The position numbers and the translations under genes are program-made. Under the pieces are notes generated by a model. The model had not been told where the DNA came from. It saw nothing but the letters and a program-made list of their open reading frames with translations, and did no database searches. Of a stretch of DNA of 64,000 nt, positions 43,976 through 52,754 are shown piece by piece; position 1 is the first letter of the stretch, and every line of letters begins with the position of its first letter. Origin of the DNA: Shewanella pealeana ATCC 700345 (lineage in GTDB: Bacteria; Pseudomonadota; Gammaproteobacteria; Enterobacterales; Shewanellaceae); the NCBI RefSeq assembly GCF_000018285.1, contig NC_009901.1:2293001-2357000 (forward strand), given 5' to 3'.

Positions 43976-45442
43976 CTAATTATGTGAATACAGGGCAATC
44001 TTATCTTTGACTAAGTCTCTTGGAAGATTGTTCTTTAATTTATTGCCTAAGTGCTTAGCAACACCGAGCGGGTTGCTAGCATAGCTGACGATAACTTCCC
44101 CTTGAGGTTTCCCCTTTTCTAGTAAGCTGATGTCTCGACCCATTAAAAACTCTTTAGCTTGCTCATCACTGAGTTCGAAACGAGTAGGGGATGACAAAGC
44201 TAAAACGGCTTCATGGCGAACCTTGTAGCCTTTCTTTAACGCATCGGCGAGTTTTATTCCTATCCGTTGATAACGCATCTTACCTATTAATGGAATAACA
44301 GGGCTTGGAAACAGCCAAAACTCCAAATCGCGCACCATCACCTGTGCATTATCGGGTAGGCTAATAGAAAAGCTGTCTCTAAAGTATTGTGCTAACTCTT
44401 CGACTTGCTTAGGTTTTGCCAATGTAAATGGAAAGTTCTTCTGTTTTCTCGGCTCAGGCAGCTGACGTTCTACTGCTGAGGTTTTGTATATTTTTGCTAC
44501 GAAGAAGCCTTCACTGTCGTAGATCTGAGGCCATACGTGTAAAAAGCCTTCTTCGGTACAAGCCTTATCCGCCTGTGGGAATAGTGTAGCCAAAGAACCG
44601 AATTCAACGGCATCACCATAGAGAGATTTCAGGTGGTGACATACATCTTGGTTTTCTTGTCGGCTTAACGCACAGGTCGAGTAAACAAGGCTGCCGCCGA
44701 CTTTTAATGCTAAAAAAGCAGATTCAATCAGTGCTTTTTGGGTCTCGACAATGCCCTTGTCATCATTATTATCCCAATTCTTTAGTGCGTCAGGATCTTT
44801 GCGGATGGTGCCTTCACCGCTGCAAGGGGCATCGAGTAGAATTGAATCAAATGTTTCGAACATATACTCACCGAAAACTCGTGCATCAAAATGGGTTAAC
44901 GCGCAGTTAGCCACGCCCATCCTCGCCACATTGGCGTGCAGCACTTTTACTCGGCTAGCAGAGTATTCATTGGCTATTAACAGCCCTTGGTTTTTCATCA
45001 GTGCCGCAATCTGGGTGGTTTTTGACCCTGGTGCAGAAGCCATGTCGAGGACTATTTTATTGGAAAAGTCATCGGAACCATCATCCTCAGTATTTTCTGC
45101 GGCCACGGCAACCTCTAGGGGCTCAAATAGTGCCGTTGGAGGCAGCATGGAGCTGGCTTCCTGAATGTAGAACAATCCTTGCAAATGCTCGATGGTATTA
45201 CCTAGCTGGATCTCTTGAGTGAGCGTTACCCAAAAGCCGTCTTTACACCAAGGAATAGGCTCGAAGTGCCAGCCTTTTGGCGTCATTAAATCGATAAAGT
45301 TATCGTGACTAATTTTGAGCGTATTTACTCGAATAGAAAGTCGTAACGGTTTATTGCTGTAGGCGATAAAGTCTTCCATAGAAAGATGAGAAGGGAGATC
45401 GCGTTCGATACTATCGAGAAAATTCTGATTAAAATGAGCCAT
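43976..45442 (-). CDS. rsmF: 16S rRNA m5C1407 methyltransferase
   Basis: 488 residues. NOL1/NOP2/Sun methyltransferase: DMASAPGSKTTQIAALM (SAM site), LLDAPCSGEGTIRKDPD (first Cys), VYSTCALSRQENQDV (catalytic Cys). The C-terminal extension of about 170 residues is the PUA-like RNA-binding part of RsmF (YebU). Length is close to E. coli RsmF. Modifies C1407 of 16S rRNA. Confidence 0.95.
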   Translation of the reverse strand: MAHFNQNFLDSIERDLPSHLSMEDFIAYSNKPLRLSIRVNTLKISHDNFIDLMTPKGWHFEPIPWCKDGFWVTLTQEIQLGNTIEHLQGLFYIQEASSMLPPTALFEPLEVAVAAENTEDDGSDDFSNKIVLDMASAPGSKTTQIAALMKNQGLLIANEYSASRVKVLHANVARMGVANCALTHFDARVFGEYMFETFDSILLDAPCSGEGTIRKDPDALKNWDNNDDKGIVETQKALIESAFLALKVGGSLVYSTCALSRQENQDVCHHLKSLYGDAVEFGSLATLFPQADKACTEEGFLHVWPQIYDSEGFFVAKIYKTSAVERQLPEPRKQKNFPFTLAKPKQVEELAQYFRDSFSISLPDNAQVMVRDLEFWLFPSPVIPLIGKMRYQRIGIKLADALKKGYKVRHEAVLALSSPTRFELSDEQAKEFLMGRDISLLEKGKPQGEVIVSYASNPLGVAKHLGNKLKNNLPRDLVKDKIALYSHN

Positions 45443-45531
45443 ATGTCGAAGATAATGCGGTAAAGTATCGAGATTATAACAGGTTTATATTTAATGAGAT
45501 GGGTTTAAATAGATGATTAGAGGGAACTTGA

Positions 45532-46758
45532 GTGCTAAATAAGATCTGGTTTGGCTTTTTTGCTACGGCATTAGTTGCAATTTTAGCGCAACTGTTCACG
45601 GGCAATACTCAAGTGCTCAGTGGCAGTGTCACCGCCATTTTTTCAAGTTCAAAATTGGCAGCAGAAATCGCCTTAGGCTTAGTCGGCGTACTATCCCTTT
45701 GGATGGGGCTGATGCGTGTCGGAGAAAAAGCAGGTGTAGTGGCTGTCTTTTCAAAAATGTTTGAGCCATTACTGTCTAAACTCATGCCGGAGGTACCCAG
45801 AGGACATCCTGCCTTTGGTAGCGTCACCATGAACCTGACTGCGAACATGTTAGGGTTAGATAATGCCGCTACACCACTTGGGCTCAAGGCTATGCAAGAT
45901 TTGCAAAGCTTAAATCCAAATAAAAGCGTAGCGACGAATGCACAAATTTTGTTTCTGGTATTAAATACTTCTTCAATTACCTTAGTGCCCGTTACTGTTT
46001 TTTTATACCGTGCTCAGCAAGGCGCAGCAGCGCCAGCGGATATTTTCTTATCAATCTTGCTTGCCACGACAGCTTCTACGCTCGCTGGGTTAACCTTAGT
46101 GGCTTTAGTGCAGAGATTGTCACTAATGAATGCCGTGGTGCTAGGGTATGCTGGGATCATTTTATCGTCCATCATAGGGCTAGTTTTTTACTTAAGCACT
46201 TTGACGGTAGCGGCAATAGGCGAGGTTAGTACCGGTCTTGGCAATGGTATATTGCTTCTACTGATCTTCAGCTTTGTTCTAGTGGCTGGCATGAGAAAAG
46301 TGGCAGTGTACGATGAGTTTATTGAAGGTGCGAAGGAGGGGTTTGCACAATCGATAAAGCTTATCCCGTATTTACTTGCGATGTTGCTCGCAATTGCACT
46401 GTTAAGAGCTTCAGGAGCATTAGATTACCTTTTGCAGCTGATAGCTGGCTTAGTGGCATTAGCAGGGGGAGATGTCCGTTTTGTCGATGCCATGCCGACG
46501 GCAATTATGAAGCCATTCAGTGGTTCTGGAGCCAGAGCCATGATGCTTGAAACCATGCAGCATTATGGTGTTGACTCATTTGCTGGGCGCTTAGCCGCAA
46601 TATTGCAGGGTAGCACTGAGACAACCTTTTATGTATTAGCGGTTTATTTTGGAGCGGTAGGGATTCGTAATGGCAGACATGCATTAGCATGTGGTTTATT
46701 TGCTGATCTAGCGGGGATCATCGCAGCGATAGTCGTCTGTTATCAATTCTATGGTTAA
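45532..46758 (+). CDS. Nucleoside-recognition (SpmA/SpmB-type) membrane protein
   Basis: 408 residues, GTG start after AGAGGGAA. Polytopic, with two Gate/nucleoside-recognition domains that correspond to SpmA (1-180: WMGLMRVGEKAGVV, FGSVTMNLTANMLGLDNAAT) and SpmB (about 240-408: DEFIEGAKEGFAQSI, PFSGSGARAMMLETM, QGSTETTFYVLAVYFG) fused in one chain. In spore-formers these act in spore maturation. The role in non-sporulating bacteria is unknown, probably transport. Confidence 0.9.
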   Translation: MLNKIWFGFFATALVAILAQLFTGNTQVLSGSVTAIFSSSKLAAEIALGLVGVLSLWMGLMRVGEKAGVVAVFSKMFEPLLSKLMPEVPRGHPAFGSVTMNLTANMLGLDNAATPLGLKAMQDLQSLNPNKSVATNAQILFLVLNTSSITLVPVTVFLYRAQQGAAAPADIFLSILLATTASTLAGLTLVALVQRLSLMNAVVLGYAGIILSSIIGLVFYLSTLTVAAIGEVSTGLGNGILLLLIFSFVLVAGMRKVAVYDEFIEGAKEGFAQSIKLIPYLLAMLLAIALLRASGALDYLLQLIAGLVALAGGDVRFVDAMPTAIMKPFSGSGARAMMLETMQHYGVDSFAGRLAAILQGSTETTFYVLAVYFGAVGIRNGRHALACGLFADLAGIIAAIVVCYQFYG

Positions 46759-46834
46759 TTGTGGCTCAAAAAGTAGGGACAACAAAAGGCGCTTAATAAT
46801 CAAGGATTGATAAGTCGAGAGTGTAGAGGGAATT

Positions 46835-46860
46835 AAAAACGAGGCCAAAGCCTCGTTTTT
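46835..46860. terminator. Bidirectional terminator
   Basis: AAAAACGAGGC-caaa-GCCTCGTTTTT between the convergent spmAB-like and letB genes. Confidence 0.93.
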
Positions 46861-46908
46861 ACATTTATAGAATTACCACGCGTTGCTGGCTATGTACTAT
46901 CGATATCG

Positions 46909-49539
46909 TTAATCAGGCTGGGCCTTTTGCACTGGTGTCCAACTAAGCCACTTGCTGTCAACTTCTGGTTTTAGCGCAAATGTATGCTGTTTCATTATAG
47001 CATTTGTTGGTAAGGTCACCTCTTCAGTGGCGACACCTATGCCACCTGCTAAGATGGTTTCTAAAGAACCTGTTTCAATTTGAGCACCCGAAAATAGTCC
47101 AAGGTCAACCTTCACACCAGATAGATCCCAAAACACGCTAGATTGGTTAATCAAGTGTTTGTACTTACCCTCCACATGGGCGTGCATAATAATGCCTGTA
47201 CCTTGTTGAGATAGTTGATAATTGTCGACTTGACCAATTCTAACACCTCTAAAGAAAATGGCCGTCCCGGCTTTGATAGAGCCTAAATTGCTCTTACTCA
47301 ACTTAAAAGTCAGAGCGTTATCTAGATTATGGAACGGCTTTTCGATTTGACCGACAAAGCTCGATGCCTTTTTTGCACTTTGCCCTGGGAATACTTCTAT
47401 ATAAGGACCTGTAAGTAAAGTCTCGGGCGCCTTAATGCCTGCTAAAGAGATATCTGCGTCGATTATCGAGTAGCTTGCATCTTGCTGGTTAAAATTAGCG
47501 GCATACTCACCATACAGGTAAGCACTAACGTTTAACTGTTTTAGATCTTGAGTTAAGGTGACGGAATCTACTTCACCCACCTTGTGGCCGAGATAACGAA
47601 TGGGGGCTTTCGTTGCTAACTTAACGCTAGCAGGGAAGGTGAGACTGATGGGTTTAGCCTGACTCAAGGCTAGGAAGCGAGAGTCATAAAGATAACTGTT
47701 TTCAGCAGTCTGCTTGCCCTCGATAAGGCCTAGGCTTATTCCACCTTTCAAGGCTGCTTTCAACGGAGCAACTTCAACCTCGACACCGGATAAACTGGCA
47801 TTTATCGATACTGCGCTATTTCGCCAAAATACGGTTTTATCATTCAATAAGCTGTTAAATGTACGCTCGATGGCCATGTCGATGGCAAAGTTATTGTCAG
47901 ACGCTTGCCACTGAACGCCAGTCACCTGACCGATTTGCATCTTCTTATAATAGATGGGCGAACCCGCGGCTAAATCGGCTCCATCTTGACTTAGAAGGCG
48001 CTTCTTAATGAGGTTGTAGCTAGCGTAATAACTCTTGGCTTCATCGCTAGTTGCAAACACGCGTAATGCACTTTCGCTCGTCGCTAACGCTTTACTTGAG
48101 CCTCTTACTAGGCTTAATGCTCCGCTGGTTAAGGTGTTCAAGTCCCGGGTCTTGACCTGTACCCCCTCCAGACTTGCATCTATTGCTAATGCAGACTCTG
48201 CAACGAAGTGACTATTTGTGCTTACTAAGCCAATGAAGTCAGGCTCGATCTCTATCTGGTATTCAACTTGGGTTAGGGCTGAATTGAGTTCACTCGACAA
48301 TACCTGTCCAATCTTTATCTGTTTATAACGAATTTCAGCACCTGCACTCACGCCAGGGTTCGAATCTGAATGTAATGTTAGTAATAGTTTGTTAAGATTT
48401 TTAGGCTCAGGAGCCTGGGTCAGTAATGTATATTCCTGCTTAGCGGCACCATTACCTGGTATAAAGTTAATCACGCTACCAGTGATTAAACGCTCTGGGT
48501 GCTTGATCCCTGAAAGTGAAATATCGGCACCCTCGAGCCAGAAATCGGCGGTTTCGGTGAGTAGCTCTTGATAAACCCCATCGATTTTCGCTGCTAATGT
48601 AATACCGTCTTCAGAGAGAGTCTTTTGGATTACCTGTCCAATCTTGATCCCTCTATAGACAATAGGAGCGTTTTGAGAAACCGCTTCATTACCGCTCGCT
48701 TTGAGGGTAAACATAACTCCGCCTAAAGCGTCATCTTGATTATCATAAAGAGTGAACTCGTGTTTATTTTTCGCAGACTCTGAATCATCATCTGAGCTGA
48801 AACTTATCCCGCCAGCAAGAATGGATGCAAGGCTCTCACTGCTGACTTTTATGCCTGAAAGAGACGCATCGATACTGATCCCAGATACATTCCAAAATTG
48901 AGAGTTAACTTTTACGAGCTGAGCATATTGCTGCTGAATAAAGGCTGTTACTAAAATCTGATCAGAACTTTCAAGATGGTAGCCTACTATCTGCCCAACT
49001 GGGATTTGTCGATAAAATACCGGAGAGCCTACATCTAATGAGCCTAACTTCTTTGTCGTGATGTGAACAATTAGTCCTTCGACACCGGGAGTGATGACTG
49101 GAGCAGTCGTTTCGGCTTCAAAAAAAGAGCTTGAGTCACCTTCACCGGGTAAGATACTAATATAATTACCAGAGAACAGGGTATCTAATCCTTCAACACC
49201 AGTGATGGTGGCTTTAGGTTTAACTAACCAAAACTTAGTACCCTCATTAACAAATGGCGCAGCGCGGTAGTCCATGATGACACTGACGTCTACGCCTTTT
49301 AGGTCTTTATCGATACTCATATCGACGACTTTACCTACAGTAAGTCCCTGATATTTTACCAGTGTCTTACCTATGTCCATTCCAGTTGCGCTAGGGAAAT
49401 GAATCGTTACCTCAACGCCTGATTCTCGTATGCTTTTCACACCGAGCCAAGCGCCTAATGCAAGCGCGATAATGGGGAGTAACCAAATCGGTGAAAATAG
49501 TTTTTTCTTTACGATTTTAGGCGTTTGTACTTGAGTCAT
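46909..49539 (-). CDS. letB: MCE-domain envelope lipid-transport protein LetB (YebT)
   Basis: 876 residues, the E. coli LetB length. One N-terminal membrane helix (WLLPIIALALGAWLGV), then seven MCE repeats, each marked by a motif such as VKYQGLTVGKVVD, VFYRQIPVGQIVG, IVYRGIKIGQVIQ, IRYKQIKIGQVLS, IYYKKMQIGQVTG, IRYLGHKVGEVDS and IFFRGVRIGQVDN. Stacked hexamer rings form a tunnel for lipids across the periplasm. Its start overlaps the letA C-half gene by 23 bases, so the system is one operon. Confidence 0.96.
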   Translation of the reverse strand: MTQVQTPKIVKKKLFSPIWLLPIIALALGAWLGVKSIRESGVEVTIHFPSATGMDIGKTLVKYQGLTVGKVVDMSIDKDLKGVDVSVIMDYRAAPFVNEGTKFWLVKPKATITGVEGLDTLFSGNYISILPGEGDSSSFFEAETTAPVITPGVEGLIVHITTKKLGSLDVGSPVFYRQIPVGQIVGYHLESSDQILVTAFIQQQYAQLVKVNSQFWNVSGISIDASLSGIKVSSESLASILAGGISFSSDDDSESAKNKHEFTLYDNQDDALGGVMFTLKASGNEAVSQNAPIVYRGIKIGQVIQKTLSEDGITLAAKIDGVYQELLTETADFWLEGADISLSGIKHPERLITGSVINFIPGNGAAKQEYTLLTQAPEPKNLNKLLLTLHSDSNPGVSAGAEIRYKQIKIGQVLSSELNSALTQVEYQIEIEPDFIGLVSTNSHFVAESALAIDASLEGVQVKTRDLNTLTSGALSLVRGSSKALATSESALRVFATSDEAKSYYASYNLIKKRLLSQDGADLAAGSPIYYKKMQIGQVTGVQWQASDNNFAIDMAIERTFNSLLNDKTVFWRNSAVSINASLSGVEVEVAPLKAALKGGISLGLIEGKQTAENSYLYDSRFLALSQAKPISLTFPASVKLATKAPIRYLGHKVGEVDSVTLTQDLKQLNVSAYLYGEYAANFNQQDASYSIIDADISLAGIKAPETLLTGPYIEVFPGQSAKKASSFVGQIEKPFHNLDNALTFKLSKSNLGSIKAGTAIFFRGVRIGQVDNYQLSQQGTGIIMHAHVEGKYKHLINQSSVFWDLSGVKVDLGLFSGAQIETGSLETILAGGIGVATEEVTLPTNAIMKQHTFALKPEVDSKWLSWTPVQKAQPD

Positions 49540-50158
49540 CTTTGGCTTCCAATCTATCCCAGAGTAAACGGGTATCTATGACTTTTGCAGCTAACTGCGT
49601 GAGTAAAATAACTAAGGCGAATGCTGTGGCAGCAGGGGCTGGTTTGGCGTCTAATAACTGGCCCATATTAACGACAGCAACGGTTAGTGAGATAACGAAA
49701 AGGTCAAGCATTGACCAGCGTCCTATCCATTCAATAATATGAAAGCCTGTCATAAGCTTCTTTTTAGAGATAGGTAATTTAAAACTAATGGCCGATAAAT
49801 AAATTGTTAACCCCACAATCTTAAGGATGGGGACTAAAATACTGGCAACAAACAGAATAATCGCGATGGGGATCATGTCAGTTTTGACTAGGTGGGCGAT
49901 GCCAGAAAAGATAGTATCTTGAGTGACTCTTCCCTGGTTTGTTAGTGTCGAAATTGGATAAACGTTGGCGGGTATCAGCAAAATCATTGCAGTAATTAGC
50001 AAAGCCCAGCTCTTTTGTACGCTTGAGTAGTCTCTGACGGTTAGAGGCGCATTACAGCGACTACAAAGAGTCGATTTTGCACAGGTGACTTTATGGCATG
50101 TTGTGCAAGATGTGAGACCGATATCTTGGCCTAACGTCGCGGGCTGATTATCGTTCAT
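49517..50158 (-). CDS. letA: LetA (YebS/PqiA-like), C-terminal-half protein
   Basis: 213 residues. A zinc ribbon (SCTTCHKVTCAKSTLCSRCN) followed by four membrane helices, typical of one PqiA repeat. In E. coli, LetA is a single protein of about 427 residues with two such repeats; here the repeats are separate genes overlapping by 11 bases. This one corresponds to the second half and directly precedes letB. It is the inner-membrane partner that feeds lipids to LetB. Confidence 0.9.
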   Translation of the reverse strand: MNDNQPATLGQDIGLTSCTTCHKVTCAKSTLCSRCNAPLTVRDYSSVQKSWALLITAMILLIPANVYPISTLTNQGRVTQDTIFSGIAHLVKTDMIPIAIILFVASILVPILKIVGLTIYLSAISFKLPISKKKLMTGFHIIEWIGRWSMLDLFVISLTVAVVNMGQLLDAKPAPAATAFALVILLTQLAAKVIDTRLLWDRLEAKDDSSTNA

Positions 50159-50786
50159 CTAGAAAGCTCCACATGTGTTCTAAGTCATACTCACGCATTA
50201 AAAATAGCGTCATTATAAATAGCATAGTAAAGCAGAAGGTGCCGAAACCAAAAGAGACAGTGGCAAAGTCGGCTAAGTTAAATGCAGCGACTAAGAAGCT
50301 AATAACAAAAATTTCTAGCATGGTGAGCTGAGTTAGTATGCCCTGGATCTTTAGAGAATGCTTTAGAGCAACTCTTAAGGAAGGAGAGTTAAGTCCGTAC
50401 TTTATGATTAAAATTTGCATCAAAATAGATACGAGTAACATGCCGGGTGCTATGACAGCAGAGGTTAACACTGCAATACCCACTAACCAATAGCCTTGAT
50501 GATAGACGGCTAAGGCCCCCTCTGTAACAGTAGTGGTTCTTATGCTGCCTAAGAACTCAAGTTCTAGTACGGGGAATAAATTCGCTGGAGCAAAAAAGAT
50601 AATGGCTGTTAAACACAAGGCTAACATGCCGTTTATTGAGCAGTATGGCGTATCATATAGAGCGGTATGACATCGTGGGCAAATGGCACGTACGCCTGTA
50701 GGCAGCGCGCGTTTCCTAATGACTAAGTCACAAGAGCCACACAAAGTAATACTGTTATCTACCGCGTCCTTTCCCATTCGTTTCAA
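50148..50786 (-). CDS. letA: LetA (YebS/PqiA-like), N-terminal-half protein
   Basis: 212 residues. Zinc ribbon CGSCDLVIRK...ICPRCHTAL, then membrane helices (GMLALCLTAIIFFAPANLFP onward). It matches the first PqiA repeat of LetA. First gene of the three-gene operon. The two half genes have no frameshift scar and both have sound starts, so the split is a stable gene form rather than a mutation. Confidence 0.9.
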   Translation of the reverse strand: MKRMGKDAVDNSITLCGSCDLVIRKRALPTGVRAICPRCHTALYDTPYCSINGMLALCLTAIIFFAPANLFPVLELEFLGSIRTTTVTEGALAVYHQGYWLVGIAVLTSAVIAPGMLLVSILMQILIIKYGLNSPSLRVALKHSLKIQGILTQLTMLEIFVISFLVAAFNLADFATVSFGFGTFCFTMLFIMTLFLMREYDLEHMWSFLDER

Positions 50787-50932
50787 TATCCAAGTTCACA
50801 AAAGTATGCGTTAATCAGACGTAAAAGCTAATTTTTCACGTATGCGATTGAAAATACAGAGCCAATAAGTAAATAAGTTTATCAGATAAAAGAGAAAACT
50901 TGCATAAGAAGTTGAATGTATGAGACTCTCCA

Positions 50933-50948
50933 CTGTATATAAAAACAG
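50933..50948 (+). promoter_or_regulatory. LexA (SOS) box of yebG
   Basis: CTGTATATAAAAACAG, a near-perfect CTG-N10-CAG operator with AT-rich centre, extended ACTG...CAGT. It ends 13 bases before the chosen yebG start and lies inside a longer open frame, which argues against that longer start. Confidence 0.92.
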
Positions 50949-50961
50949 TGTGGGGTTGGAT

Positions 50962-51252
50962 ATGGCCGTTATAACTCAATTTGTTGTCGTTAGAGAAGGG
51001 GTTGAAAAGATGACTTTTACATCGAAAAAGGAGGCTGATGCCTACGATAAGATGCTAGATATCGCTGACAACCTAATTCCATTCTTAAGTAAAAGTGACT
51101 TGGATTTAGAAGAGAAAGATATAGAAAAGCTGGGCTTCTTTCTTGCTCAAAATAAAGATGACCTGCAAGTATTGCTTAAAGGTGGCTCTCTTGAAAAAAA
51201 GGTTACCCCAAAAAAAGCGGTCAAAAAGCCTGATAGCAAAGAACCCAAATAA
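50962..51252 (+). CDS. yebG: SOS-induced protein YebG
   Basis: 96 residues from ATG 50962, GGGG upstream, right after the LexA box; same length as E. coli YebG. AVITQFVVVREGVEKMTFTS and KKEADAYDKMLDIADNLIPF match the family. The tail is Lys-rich (KKVTPKKAVKKPDSKEPK). DNA-damage inducible, role not established. Confidence 0.95.
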   Translation: MAVITQFVVVREGVEKMTFTSKKEADAYDKMLDIADNLIPFLSKSDLDLEEKDIEKLGFFLAQNKDDLQVLLKGGSLEKKVTPKKAVKKPDSKEPK

Positions 51253-51336
51253 TATTGCGTGTTAAAATTGAATGGTTTGTTGTTAAAATGCTGCGATTAG
51301 ATTCTTATCTGTAGATAAAACTGTTAGGGAATATTA

Positions 51337-51795
51337 ATGGTAAATGCTTTTTATGATACTTTGAATCGTCAGGTGCTGGCCTTACTGGATGGCGAAGATG
51401 ATACGATAGCAGCATTAGCAAACTTTTCAGCACTCTTAAATGACAACCTTACCGATCTCAATTGGGTGGGGTTTTATTTATTGAAAAATGATGAATTGGT
51501 TCTCGGCCCTTTTCAAGGAAAGGTTGCTTGCTCAAGGATCCCTATCGGTAAAGGCGTTTGTGGAACTGCGGTAGCAACTAACTCGACTCAGCGAGTCGAT
51601 GATGTTCATCAATTTGCGGGTCATATCGCTTGTGATAGTGCGAGTAATTCTGAGTTAGTTGTGCCATTACGTCAAAACGGAACTGTTATCGGTGTACTGG
51701 ATATTGATAGCCCATCGTTATCCAGATTCAGTGAAATTGATCAACAAGGCGTCGAAACTTTGGTAAAAAGTCTCGAAATTTGCCTAATTGGTTAA
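51337..51795 (+). CDS. msrC: Free methionine-(R)-sulfoxide reductase (GAF domain)
   Basis: 152 residues. GAF domain with NWVGFYLLKNDELVLGPFQG, the cysteines in KVACSRIPIGKGVCGTAV, and DVHQFAGHIACDSASNSELV. Matches YebR/MsrC, which reduces free Met-R-sulfoxide. Located 85 bp after yebG; the two genes are also close in other enterics. Confidence 0.95.
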   Translation: MVNAFYDTLNRQVLALLDGEDDTIAALANFSALLNDNLTDLNWVGFYLLKNDELVLGPFQGKVACSRIPIGKGVCGTAVATNSTQRVDDVHQFAGHIACDSASNSELVVPLRQNGTVIGVLDIDSPSLSRFSEIDQQGVETLVKSLEICLIG

Positions 51796-52082
51796 TCTAC
51801 GACCAATTATTGCTAATTGTAGGTCGCAATCATTTGAAGCCTCTCTATAATAAGCGGTTTGAGTAATGAAAAAAGCAGACACATCTATTTCGACTTATGA
51901 ATACATGGAGTTTGTGATTTGTAGTTGCTAAGGTAGGTTTGGTTTTAGGGGCTAAAAACAGATGTTAACAATTTTTCATTTGTGGTTTGTGCCTAGATCA
52001 GACAAATATAAACGACACTTAAGTTGATTCGAGCGATTGAGCTCGTCGGCGGTGTCCCTTTTTTAAAACTGTGGAAGTAAAG

Positions 52083-52721
52083 ATGGAATCAACAGAAAAG
52101 TTGACCGATACCAACGCTATTCTTGCGTATTTGTATGAAACATTTCCTTTGTGCTTTATAGCTGAAGGCGAAACTAAGCCATTAAAAATTGGATTGTTTC
52201 AAGATTTAGCGGAAAGGTTAGCTGATGATTCTAAAGTCAGTAAAACTCAGCTCAGAATCGCGTTAAGAAGATACACCAGTAGCTGGCGTTACCTTAAATG
52301 CGTTAAAGCTGGCGCACAGCGTATCGATTTAGATGGCAATGCTTGTGGTGAGCTAGAACAAGAGCACATCGACCACGCGGCAGCTACACTAAAAGAAAGC
52401 CAAGACAAAGCAAAGGCTAAGAGAGTGGCGCAGGCTAAGAGTGCGAACCCTGCAGCTAAAACGGCAAAGAAGCCTGTTAAGAAGCCAGTTGCTAAGCGTC
52501 CAAAACCAGCTCAAAGCAGCAAACCTGCAAAAGAGCCTGTTGTGGCAGAAAATTTAACGCCTGCGGTTTTAACTGAATTGAAACCAAACCAGCGTGTTAA
52601 TGTCAAATTAGGTAAAGCACCAGTTGCTGGTGTGATTTTGGACATCAAAAAAGAAGATGTTCAAGTTCAGTTAGACTCTGGTTTAACCATCAAAGTTAGA
52701 GCTGAACACATACTGCTGTAA
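52083..52721 (+). CDS. proQ: RNA chaperone ProQ
   Basis: 212 residues from ATG 52083 (GGAAGTAAAG upstream), rather than the in-frame GTG 12 bases earlier. FinO/ProQ domain, about 1-115 (LYETFPLCFIAEGETKPLKI, GLFQDLAERLADDSKVSKTQ, YTSSWRYLKCVKAGAQRIDL). Basic Ala/Lys/Pro linker, then the C-terminal Tudor-like domain (VNVKLGKAPVAGVILDIKKE). Binds sRNAs and mRNA 3' ends. Gene order proQ-prc is as in E. coli. Confidence 0.96.
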   Translation: MESTEKLTDTNAILAYLYETFPLCFIAEGETKPLKIGLFQDLAERLADDSKVSKTQLRIALRRYTSSWRYLKCVKAGAQRIDLDGNACGELEQEHIDHAAATLKESQDKAKAKRVAQAKSANPAAKTAKKPVKKPVAKRPKPAQSSKPAKEPVVAENLTPAVLTELKPNQRVNVKLGKAPVAGVILDIKKEDVQVQLDSGLTIKVRAEHILL

Positions 52722-52754
52722 TGGCTTAAGAGCACCTAAAGGAGTGACTTGTTG

